From an uncultured Cytophagaceae bacterium (GTDB taxonomy: Bacteria > Bacteroidota > Bacteroidia > Cytophagales > Spirosomataceae), in contig CALLKB010000011.1 of the NCBI GenBank assembly GCA_938008575.1, forward strand, positions 1 to 40,848: a stretch of 40,848 bases of DNA, written 5' to 3'. The first letter of the stretch is position 1; every line of letters begins with the position of its first letter. Below are positions 8,934-16,413 of this stretch, one piece after another. The notes beneath the pieces were generated by a model. It saw only the letters and a list, made by a program, of their open reading frames with translations. It searched no databases and was not told the DNA's origin. Both the position numbers and the translations under genes were made by a program.

Positions 8934-8955
8934 AAAGCACGCCGAAGCGTGCTTT
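8934..8955 (-). terminator. Intrinsic terminator of DUF4405-type gene
   Basis: Perfect 9-bp arms AAAGCACGC / GCGTGCTTT with a CGAA tetraloop are followed on the minus strand by an uninterrupted T-run. It lies 19 bp downstream of the stop at 8974 and insulates the acylase gene from it. Confidence 0.9.
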
Positions 8956-8973
8956 AAATCAATTAAATGACAC

Positions 8974-9669
8974 TTATTGAATTTCTAAATATGCTCGCTC
9001 AATGAGACCATTTTCTTTAGCAAGTCCCTGAACTCCAGTCACTAAGCTACTTACTCGGCGAGTGACTTTTTTCGTTTTACCTTCATGTGAAAAACTTAAA
9101 ATTAAATCGAAGGGTACTGCCGATGAAATTTTGGTTTGCAACAAAAGATTTGCAGGGGGGCCCTTCATTTCCTTATCGGCAGCTAATAAAGTTTCTAAAA
9201 CCTTGCCCGTCGTATCTGCCACCTCTACGGTAACACCCGAAAATGCAGTTTCTTTTCCTTTTTGAATCAATAAAACAACGGCATGCCCTTGAGTTGAATC
9301 CAAGGTTTTCTTTTCAGCGAAATTAACCGTTTGGGGACGCTTATCTCCACTTGCAAAAATACGACCAAATTCAGCAACAGGTTCTAACACTTCAGTGACG
9401 GATAATACTAAAATGATTCCCGTAATTAAAGACGCAACCACTAATTCCTTTTTAATTGAGCCACTTTTGCGATCTTTTGAATAGGCTTTGATAGAATCCC
9501 AATTGTTCAAAATATGAAATATCGCAAATCCAATAAAGACCAAACCAAAAATGGTGTGAGTCATTTCAATGAAATGCGCCTTTTGTTTGACAAAGAGTAA
9601 AATACCTGTCATCGACAAGAGAACAAATGCGATGGCAACGCTTAAACTAATCAGGTTTTTGTTTTTCAT
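8974..9669 (-). CDS. DUF4405-type membrane protein with C-terminal extracytoplasmic domain
   Basis: About 231 residues from the ATG at 9669; an upstream TTG or ATG is possible, but MKNKNLISLSVAIAFVLL is a natural membrane start. Membrane segments lie at residues about 6-27, 38-57 and 72-95. His38 and His52, fourteen residues apart in and just before the second helix (TIFGLVFIGFAIFHILNNW), fit the haem-ligand pattern of DUF4405/cytochrome-b-like proteins. The remaining ~130 residues form a soluble domain without a recognised family. A role in membrane electron transfer is plausible but unproven. It is divergent from the TonB receptor at 9821, and the 151-bp gap is the shared regulatory region, although no clean -7 element was found there. 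Confidence 0.75.
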   Translation of the reverse strand: MKNKNLISLSVAIAFVLLSMTGILLFVKQKAHFIEMTHTIFGLVFIGFAIFHILNNWDSIKAYSKDRKSGSIKKELVVASLITGIILVLSVTEVLEPVAEFGRIFASGDKRPQTVNFAEKKTLDSTQGHAVVLLIQKGKETAFSGVTVEVADTTGKVLETLLAADKEMKGPPANLLLQTKISSAVPFDLILSFSHEGKTKKVTRRVSSLVTGVQGLAKENGLIERAYLEIQ

Positions 9670-9820
9670 GGGTTTATTTTTTTTCAAAATTGGTAACAGA
9701 ATATTAATTTCAGGTAACAAATTCGACAAAATGGGGAAATTCTCCAACATAAACCGACAAATAGGTATAAAAACTTGGTACATGTCTTTTTAACTTGCAA
9801 GTCTATTTAAACCTATCCTT

Positions 9821-12232
9821 TTGAAACATATATACTTATTATTCTTATTGGGAATTTCGTTCCTAGGCCTAAGCCAAAGTACACCTAAAGGGAAACTTAG
9901 CGGCCAAATCATGGAAGCCAACACCCAAATTCCAATTCCTTTTTCAAGCATCCGCATTCAGACTGACAAGCCCGTTAAATTGATAACGGGGGCTATTGCC
10001 AACGAAAAAGGGGAATTTAGCCTAGAAGTAAACCAAGGAATTTATGATGTAATCATCGAAAGTGTAGGCTTTGAGATGCAGACACTTAAGCAAATACAAA
10101 TTAGTAAATCAACGAACTTAGGTCAAATTGAAGTTAAAGCTAGTACACAAACCTTAGCAGAGGTAACCGTTAAAGGTCAAAAATCTAGCATGGAGCTATC
10201 ACTAGATAAGCGAATCTTCAATGTGGGAACTGATGCAGCCAATAAAGGAGCTACTGCCGCGGAAATTTTAGGCAATTTGCCATCGGTCCAAGTCAATGGA
10301 GAAGGTGGTGTTAGCCTTCGTGGAAGTGAGAACGTACGTATTTTGGTTGACGGTAAACCTTCGACGTTAGTAGGTATTAACGGTTCTTCGGGATTACAAT
10401 CTTTGCAAGGAAACCTCATCGAAAAGGTTGAAATCATCACAAATCCTTCCGCGCGTTATGAAGCAGAAGGCATGGCTGGAATCATAAACATCGTTTTAAA
10501 GAAGAATCAAAACCAAGGATTTAATGGGGCGATTGAATCCACTTTGGGTTATCCTGAAAATTTTGGTGGTACAGCGATCATTAATTACCGAAAGAACAAA
10601 TTGAATTTCTTTTTGAATTATGGGCTATTCTACCGCAGAACACCCGGAAGAGGAAATTTATATCAAGAAGTTTATACGGGTGAACAAACCAATTACCTCC
10701 AACAAACCAGCTCGAACAATGTCACGGGATTAGTGAATAACATCCGAGGTGGAGCAGACTACTTTTTTAACGACAAAACAATTTTAACAGGATCCTATAT
10801 TTTCCGAAGTACACATGTTCGTCGAATTACAGATTTCTACTATTTAGATTACCGTAAATCCTTGAGCAGTCTTTATTCGAATACGTATCGCCAACAAGAC
10901 GAAAAAGAAACGGAACCAAATGCTGAATATGCCTTAACTTTTAAGAAATCCTTTGCGAAAAAAGGGAAAGAGTTTACTGCAGATTTGCGGTATTTGGACT
11001 ACTGGGAACAGTCAGACCAAATTTATACGCAAACAAGTCGTTTCGGAGACGGTTCTCCATATCCAGCAAATTCATTAGTCCAAAAGGCTTTAAATGATGA
11101 ATATGAACGTCAATGGATTCTTCAAGCTGATTACACGAACCCCATCGGAAAAGATGGTAAAGTGGAAACGGGTTTACGAACTAGTTTCCGGGACATGACA
11201 AATGATTATACCGTGACGCAACAGCAAGCGAATGGCAGTTTTACCGTCATGCCAGGATTACAAAATTTATTTGTGTACAATGAAAATATCTCTGCAGCCT
11301 ATTTGATTTTAGGGAATAAAAAGAACAAATTTTCTTATCAATTTGGACTTCGTGGTGAATTAACTGACATTCAAACGGAGTTAAAACAAACGCAAGAAAA
11401 GAACCCTCGGAACTATGCAAACCTATTTCCTAGTGCGCATTTCACCTATGCAGTGAATGCGAATAGTTCATTCCAATTAGGTTATTCACGCCGGGTTCGT
11501 AGACCTACCTACAATGAACTAAGTCCTTTTGTGACTTTCTCTGACAACCGTAATTACTTCTCCGGAAACCCAAATTTGAACCCTGAGTTCACAAATTCAT
11601 TTGACTTAGGACATTTGAAATATTTCGATGCGGGAAGTTTAAGTTCGTCAATTTACTATCGCTACACAACGGGTAAAATCGATCAAATTAGAACCGTAGA
11701 CGCACAAGGATATTCGAAAAGTTTACCTCAAAACTTCGCGGACCAACAATCCATGGGAATTGAATTAACGAGTTCATTTAATGTTTCAAAGAATTACAAG
11801 GCTGATTTGAGTTTCAATGGATTTCGAGCGATTATCGATGCGAGTAATATAAATGCCAACTATTTGGTAGATACTTATTCATGGTTTGTGCGGCATACCT
11901 CAAGAATAAAAGTAGGTGCAGGAATCGATGCGCAGCTGCGTGCCAATTATGAGGCACCTCAAAAAACGGCACAAGGAACGCGTGGAAATATCGCTTGGGT
12001 AGATTTATCTGCAACAAAAGATGTGATGCAAGGTAAAGGAACATTGAGTTTAAATGTGTTAGATGTATTCAATTCAAGAATCATGCGTACAGAGACAAAT
12101 GGAGGAACTTTTTACACAAACCGGGAAATGCAGGGCAGATTAAGACAAATAAATATTACTTTTAACTACCGATTTAATACCACCAAGCAAGCGGCGAAAC
12201 AGCGTCGGAGCATGATGGACGAAGAGAATTAA
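9821..12232 (+). CDS. TonB-dependent outer-membrane receptor (carboxypeptidase-like domain plus barrel)
   Basis: 803 residues starting at a TTG codon; no in-frame ATG precedes the signal peptide KHIYLLFLLGISFLGLSQ. Residues about 22-110 are a carboxypeptidase-regulatory-like beta-sandwich (GKLSGQIMEANTQIPIPFSS). Residues about 130-225 are the plug (LPSVQVNGEGGVSLRGSENV, VRILVDGKP). The remainder is a beta-barrel of the OMP_b-brl_3 type ending in DVFNSRIMRTETNGG and a final strand ITFNYRFN. Such receptors import siderophores, metal complexes, peptides or glycans; the substrate is not evident. The next gene starts 11 bp downstream and encodes a haem-containing lipoprotein, so the two are probably one operon. 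The leader contains TTTAAACCTAT four bases before the start. Confidence 0.9.
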   Translation: MKHIYLLFLLGISFLGLSQSTPKGKLSGQIMEANTQIPIPFSSIRIQTDKPVKLITGAIANEKGEFSLEVNQGIYDVIIESVGFEMQTLKQIQISKSTNLGQIEVKASTQTLAEVTVKGQKSSMELSLDKRIFNVGTDAANKGATAAEILGNLPSVQVNGEGGVSLRGSENVRILVDGKPSTLVGINGSSGLQSLQGNLIEKVEIITNPSARYEAEGMAGIINIVLKKNQNQGFNGAIESTLGYPENFGGTAIINYRKNKLNFFLNYGLFYRRTPGRGNLYQEVYTGEQTNYLQQTSSNNVTGLVNNIRGGADYFFNDKTILTGSYIFRSTHVRRITDFYYLDYRKSLSSLYSNTYRQQDEKETEPNAEYALTFKKSFAKKGKEFTADLRYLDYWEQSDQIYTQTSRFGDGSPYPANSLVQKALNDEYERQWILQADYTNPIGKDGKVETGLRTSFRDMTNDYTVTQQQANGSFTVMPGLQNLFVYNENISAAYLILGNKKNKFSYQFGLRGELTDIQTELKQTQEKNPRNYANLFPSAHFTYAVNANSSFQLGYSRRVRRPTYNELSPFVTFSDNRNYFSGNPNLNPEFTNSFDLGHLKYFDAGSLSSSIYYRYTTGKIDQIRTVDAQGYSKSLPQNFADQQSMGIELTSSFNVSKNYKADLSFNGFRAIIDASNINANYLVDTYSWFVRHTSRIKVGAGIDAQLRANYEAPQKTAQGTRGNIAWVDLSATKDVMQGKGTLSLNVLDVFNSRIMRTETNGGTFYTNREMQGRLRQINITFNYRFNTTKQAAKQRRSMMDEEN

Positions 12233-12243
12233 GCTTTAAACCT

Positions 12244-15200
12244 ATGAAACAAAAGATTTTATTAGCTGCAGGTCTGATGCAGTTATTGGCGATTGCATGT
12301 ACAAGCACCCAAGAAAAAACCACGTATCAAGTCATTTTTGAGGATCAAGATCAAATCGCTGAACGTGCGAAAGCTGCCAAAGAGAAATTACCAATTAAAA
12401 TCACCCCCGGCATGGTTATTACCCGTTGGGCTTCCGATAGTTTAGCACCCGATCCTGTTGCAATTGATATTGATGACCAAGGCGCTATATACTTGAATAG
12501 TACCAACCGAGGTAAAGTATCTGAATTTGATATTCGTGGGCATCGGGATTGGATGACTGAATCCATTGGATTTAAATCCGTTGAAGATCGCAAAGCATTT
12601 TTGCATAAAACATTCGCACCTGAAAACTCAGATAAGAACGCTTGGTTACCTGATTTAAATGGTGATGGCATTCATGATTGGCATGATTTAACCATTGAAA
12701 AAGAAGAAATCTGGAAACTAGAAGACAAGAACGGGGACGGATATGCGGATCAAGGAACGCGCATATTAAATCAATTTAATCAAGAAGTCACAGACGTAGC
12801 CGGCGGATTATTGGTTCGCAAAAAAGATGCATTCGTTGCTGTGGGACCTGATTTATGGCGTTTGGATAATACAAATAAGAAAGGACTTTGGACAAATGCC
12901 AAATCAATCGCCACTGGTTTTGCCGTGCATATTGGTTTTGGTGGTCATGGCATGTCGAGTGTCATTGAAGGACCTGATGGAAAAATATACTGGCAAATTG
13001 GTGACATTGGTGCGAACATCACAACCGTAGATGGACGCAATTTACCTAATCCCAATTCGGGCGTATTAGTACGTTCAAATCCTGATGGAACCGACTTTGA
13101 AATTGTCGCATACGGTATTCGAAATACGCATGAGTTTGCTTTTGATCACTATGGAAATATCATCAGTTCAGATAATGACGGCGATCATCCGGGTGAAAGT
13201 GAGCGTTTAGTTCATATTGTTGAGGGAGCGGATATTGGTTGGCGTTCCAACTGGCAATATGGTAAATACACGGATCCGAAAAACAACTTATATAAGGTTT
13301 GGATGGATGAAAAATTGTATTTGCCTCGTTGGGAAGGCCAAGCAGCCTACATCATCCCACCGATTCGCAATTACCACAATGGACCTACTGGGATGGTTTT
13401 TAACCCCGGAACGGCATTGGGCAAGAAATGGCAAAACAAGTTTTTCTTGGTTGAATTCGTGGGCAATGCGAACAATTCACACATTTGGGCATTTGATTTA
13501 AAGCCAAAAGGCGCATCATTTGATTTCAAATCTGAAGTGGATGTGGTAAGTGGAATTTTACCTACGGGGATTCGATTTGGTCCTGAAGGTGCTTTATATG
13601 CGGCCGACTGGGTAAATGGTTGGGATGCTAAGAATTTTGGACGCGTTTGGAAATTGGACGTAACCGCGGAATCGAATGATTTGGCAGCAGAGCGTCAAAA
13701 AACGAAGGAATTAATTCAAATGGATTATGCCAAAGCACCTGTCAGCCAATTAAGTGAATTATTGTTTTACGGCGATATGCGGGTTAGACAAAAGGCTCAA
13801 TTTGAACTTGTGGCACGAGGAGAGTCCAGCATATTAAACCAAGCAATCAGTCAAAAAGACAATCAATTAGCGCGTGTGCATGGAATTTGGGGGATAGGCC
13901 AACTGGCGAGAAATAAGCCTGCTTTAAACGAAACATTGGTTCCATTGATTCAGGATGCAGATGAGGAAATACAAGCGCAGGCAATTAAAGTATTGGGGGA
14001 CAATAAATTTAGTTCAGCTTCAGCGTCTATCATTCCTCGATTAGCATCTAGCACACCGCGTGTGCAATTCTTTGCCGCACAAGCTTTAGGTAGAATGGGA
14101 GCTTCCCATGCGGTAAATCCATTACTTGATTTAATCAAACAAAATCAAGACCAGGATGTGTATTTACGTCATGCGGCTGTATTAGCATTAAGTCGGATAG
14201 GGCAGGTGGAACCAATTGCCGCATTAGCTACATCGACAAATCGTTCTTTACGCATTGCAGCCGTATTGGTATTACGTCGAATGAAAAATCCGGCTGTTGC
14301 ACAATTCCTACAAGATTCAGATGAATACATCGTTACAGAGGCCGCGCGTGCAATTCACGATGATGAATCGATTGTGGAAGCATTGCCGGCCTTAGCTCAG
14401 ACTTTGGCAGTGAACAAATGGACAAGCGAAGCGTTAATTCGTAGAGCTATCAATGCCTGTTTACGCGTAGGCACAGCGAAGGAAATTGACTTATTGGTCG
14501 CTTATATTCAGCGTCAGGATATTCCGGATGCATTGCGTGCAGAAGGTATTGCGACTTTAGGTACCTGGGGAAATCCATCGGTATTAGATCGTGTGGATGG
14601 TCGCTACAGAGGCCAATTGGATCGGAAGTCGGCAGATGTTGTTGCCAAAGTTTCAGGGATCATTCCTAGATTTTTGAAAAGTAAAAACCTAGAGGTATTG
14701 ACAGCAACGGGCCAATTAATCGCTGAATTAGGCATTCAAGATGTTAAATCGGAGCAGACTCAGTTATTCCTAAATCATCCAAGCCCGAAGGTTCGTGCAA
14801 GCCAATTAAGTTCACTGATCGCATTGAAAGACCAAAATCTACCTTTATTGCTGACAAAAGGCATTGAAGATATAGACCGCAATGTGCGCGCTTTGGCATT
14901 AGGATCCTTGGATAAAATTGCCATTTCGAAAAATCAACTTCCGGGCATCATTAATCCAATTTTTGAGAAAGGTAGCGTACCTGAGCAACAACAATTATTA
15001 CAAAGTATTGCCAAAATGCCTGCTGATCAAACGCAGGATGTTTTGGCCGATTTAATTGCTCGGATGGTTGATAATAAATTACCAGCAGGTATTAAATTGG
15101 ATTTAATGGAAGCCGTAGAAGCGACTAAATCGGAGATGTTGGTTGCCAAATTGGATGCTTTGAAAACCAAAGGAACTTTGACAGATGAATACAAAGACGC

Positions 15201-15624
15201 ATTATACGGTGGAAATTTACAAGTAGGAAATGCTATTTTCTATCGTAATCAATCGGTTGAATGTATTCGTTGCCATAATGCAGGAGGAGAAGGAGGTGTC
15301 GTAGGACCCTCATTAAAAGGTATTGCCAGTCGCTTATCCCGTGAGCAAATTTTACAGGCCTTGATTGAACCTAGCGCACGAATTGCCCCCGGTTACGGAA
15401 TGATTTCGTTGGTTTTAACCGATGGCCAAGAAGTAACGGGAACGGTAATTCAAGAGACGGAAGGGGAAATTCAATTGAAAACGAGTGAGGCAGAACCTTT
15501 ACGCATTGCTACGGCTCGTATCAAATCGCGCGAGAACTATCCGTCAAGTATGCCACCAATGGGCTCTTTGATGAGTAAGCGTGAGATTCGTGATGTGGTG
15601 GAGTTTTTGTCGTCATTAAAATAG
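12244..15624 (+). CDS. Lipoprotein with beta-propeller dehydrogenase-like domain, HEAT repeats and cytochrome c
   Basis: 1126 residues. The signal peptide ends in lipobox AIAC with Cys19 as the lipid-attachment residue. Residues about 50-490 resemble the PVC-type membrane-bound dehydrogenase/sorbosone-dehydrogenase propeller and include two DxNGDG calcium-binding-like loops (DLNGDGIHDWHD, DKNGDGYAD). Residues about 500-950 are HEAT repeats (many LRRA/ALGxxG/VRxxA helices). The C-terminus carries a haem-binding motif Cys1007-I-R-Cys1010-His1011 with a later Met-rich segment (SSMPPMGSLM) as the likely axial ligand. The family name 'Pirellula/Verrucomicrobium type' describes this combination. 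It probably oxidises a sugar or alcohol in the periplasm and passes electrons to the attached haem (inference). It is co-transcribed with the TonB receptor. Confidence 0.9.
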   Translation: MKQKILLAAGLMQLLAIACTSTQEKTTYQVIFEDQDQIAERAKAAKEKLPIKITPGMVITRWASDSLAPDPVAIDIDDQGAIYLNSTNRGKVSEFDIRGHRDWMTESIGFKSVEDRKAFLHKTFAPENSDKNAWLPDLNGDGIHDWHDLTIEKEEIWKLEDKNGDGYADQGTRILNQFNQEVTDVAGGLLVRKKDAFVAVGPDLWRLDNTNKKGLWTNAKSIATGFAVHIGFGGHGMSSVIEGPDGKIYWQIGDIGANITTVDGRNLPNPNSGVLVRSNPDGTDFEIVAYGIRNTHEFAFDHYGNIISSDNDGDHPGESERLVHIVEGADIGWRSNWQYGKYTDPKNNLYKVWMDEKLYLPRWEGQAAYIIPPIRNYHNGPTGMVFNPGTALGKKWQNKFFLVEFVGNANNSHIWAFDLKPKGASFDFKSEVDVVSGILPTGIRFGPEGALYAADWVNGWDAKNFGRVWKLDVTAESNDLAAERQKTKELIQMDYAKAPVSQLSELLFYGDMRVRQKAQFELVARGESSILNQAISQKDNQLARVHGIWGIGQLARNKPALNETLVPLIQDADEEIQAQAIKVLGDNKFSSASASIIPRLASSTPRVQFFAAQALGRMGASHAVNPLLDLIKQNQDQDVYLRHAAVLALSRIGQVEPIAALATSTNRSLRIAAVLVLRRMKNPAVAQFLQDSDEYIVTEAARAIHDDESIVEALPALAQTLAVNKWTSEALIRRAINACLRVGTAKEIDLLVAYIQRQDIPDALRAEGIATLGTWGNPSVLDRVDGRYRGQLDRKSADVVAKVSGIIPRFLKSKNLEVLTATGQLIAELGIQDVKSEQTQLFLNHPSPKVRASQLSSLIALKDQNLPLLLTKGIEDIDRNVRALALGSLDKIAISKNQLPGIINPIFEKGSVPEQQQLLQSIAKMPADQTQDVLADLIARMVDNKLPAGIKLDLMEAVEATKSEMLVAKLDALKTKGTLTDEYKDALYGGNLQVGNAIFYRNQSVECIRCHNAGGEGGVVGPSLKGIASRLSREQILQALIEPSARIAPGYGMISLVLTDGQEVTGTVIQETEGEIQLKTSEAEPLRIATARIKSRENYPSSMPPMGSLMSKREIRDVVEFLSSLK

Positions 15625-15626
15625 AA

Positions 15627-15680
15627 GTTAGACGTTAGACGTTGGACGTTAGACGTTGGACGTTAGACGTTGGACGTTGG
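15627..15680. repeat. Heptanucleotide array GTTAGAC/GTTGGAC (island 2a)
   Basis: Seven and a half units alternate GTTAGAC and GTTGGAC, beginning two bases after the stop codon of the haem lipoprotein gene. The same unit recurs at 28210. Confidence 0.95.
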
Positions 15681-15695
15681 AATTGAAAACCTATT

Positions 15696-15720
15696 GTAGA
15701 GACGCGATACTTCGCGTCTT
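15696..15720. repeat. GTAGAGACGCGA hairpin element, copy 2
   Basis: Arms AGACGCGA / TCGCGTCT with loop TACT, followed by TTTAT. The T-run on the plus strand could let it terminate the upstream operon, but the same element elsewhere lacks a T-run. Confidence 0.9.
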
Positions 15721-15737
15721 TATTTAGGTGAAAACCA

Positions 15738-15935
15738 GGAGTGAGGAGTGAGGAGTAAAAGGTAAGAACTGGTGGTAATAATACCTTCGGACTAACAACA
15801 GACTAGAGACTTCGGACTGACCACTGACCACTGACCACTGACCACTGACCACTGACCACTGACTCCGGACTGACTACTGACCACTTCACTCCGGACTTCG
15901 GACTTCGGACTGGTCACTGACCACCGACTACTCGC
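15738..15935. repeat. Heptanucleotide island 2b (GTGAGGA, CTGACCA, CGGACTT units)
   Basis: GTGAGGA repeats about 15738 onward are followed by six near-perfect ACTGACC units (about 15815-15862) and then CGGACTT/CTGACCA-type units up to about 15935. All share a 7-bp step. The rest of the 368-bp gap between the genes is the promoter region of the next gene. Confidence 0.9.
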
Positions 15936-15980
15936 AACTATTAACAAACCTTAACATCAACTAACTCGCCATTTTTTGCT

Positions 15981-15988
15981 TATATTTG
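15981..15988 (+). promoter_or_regulatory. -7 promoter element (TATATTTG) of the inorganic-carbon operon
   Basis: TATATTTG fits TAnnTTTG exactly and lies only four bases before the ATG at 15993, so the transcript would begin at or very near the start codon (leaderless or nearly so). No strong -33 TTTG is visible. It is the only promoter-like site before the small-protein/dabA/dabB/sulP series. Confidence 0.55.
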
Positions 15989-15992
15989 CACC

Positions 15993-16346
15993 ATGCGTTT
16001 GTTAAAACTCTTCATATTATTTGTTTCTGTGTGCTTCTTTACGACGGTAGCGTCGGCAAAGCAGGTATTCGGTTTACAAGAAGTAGCATCAACAAACAAC
16101 CAAAAACAAATTAAAAAAACAGAGCCTAAAGAGCTCTCGTTCATTAATTTAATTTTTGAAGAGTCGGACAATAGCGAAGATGAAGATGATTCTGATGAGC
16201 TTAGTTTCTTCCTTTTACCCCTTTCGAGCGAATTTACCTACCCACAAGTGGGGGCGATTGCCGTAGCAAATGCCCATCTTACCTATTCGAAGGTAAACCA
16301 CAATTCAACTCCCTTATTTATTCAATTCAGGAATATCAGGCTGTAA
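15993..16346 (+). CDS. Small acidic secreted protein upstream of dabA
   Basis: 117 residues. Residues 1-22 (MRLLKLFILFVSVCFFTTVASA) are a signal peptide. The mature protein has a lysine-rich stretch (QKQIKKTEPKE) and then a very acidic patch at residues 56-69 (EESDNSEDEDDSDE), followed by a hydrophobic C-terminal half. I recognise no family. It lies 67 bp upstream of dabA with no terminator between and shares the only visible promoter, so it may belong to the inorganic-carbon operon; a periplasmic metal- or ion-binding helper is one possibility, not demonstrated. A reading frame on the opposite strand at the same place is a shadow. Confidence 0.7.
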   Translation: MRLLKLFILFVSVCFFTTVASAKQVFGLQEVASTNNQKQIKKTEPKELSFINLIFEESDNSEDEDDSDELSFFLLPLSSEFTYPQVGAIAVANAHLTYSKVNHNSTPLFIQFRNIRL

Positions 16347-16413
16347 GAGTTCCCATACAAGGAATCCTTTATTCATTCGCCTAAACTAGTGGAATTATTG
16401 CCACGATATTCTT

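Noticed and set aside
15738..15935. Possible CRISPR array
   Set aside because: Units are 7 bp with no spacers of constant length and no cas genes are nearby.
15980..16171. Minus-strand 63-codon frame opposite the small acidic protein
   Set aside because: It is antisense to a frame with signal peptide and promoter and has no features of its own.
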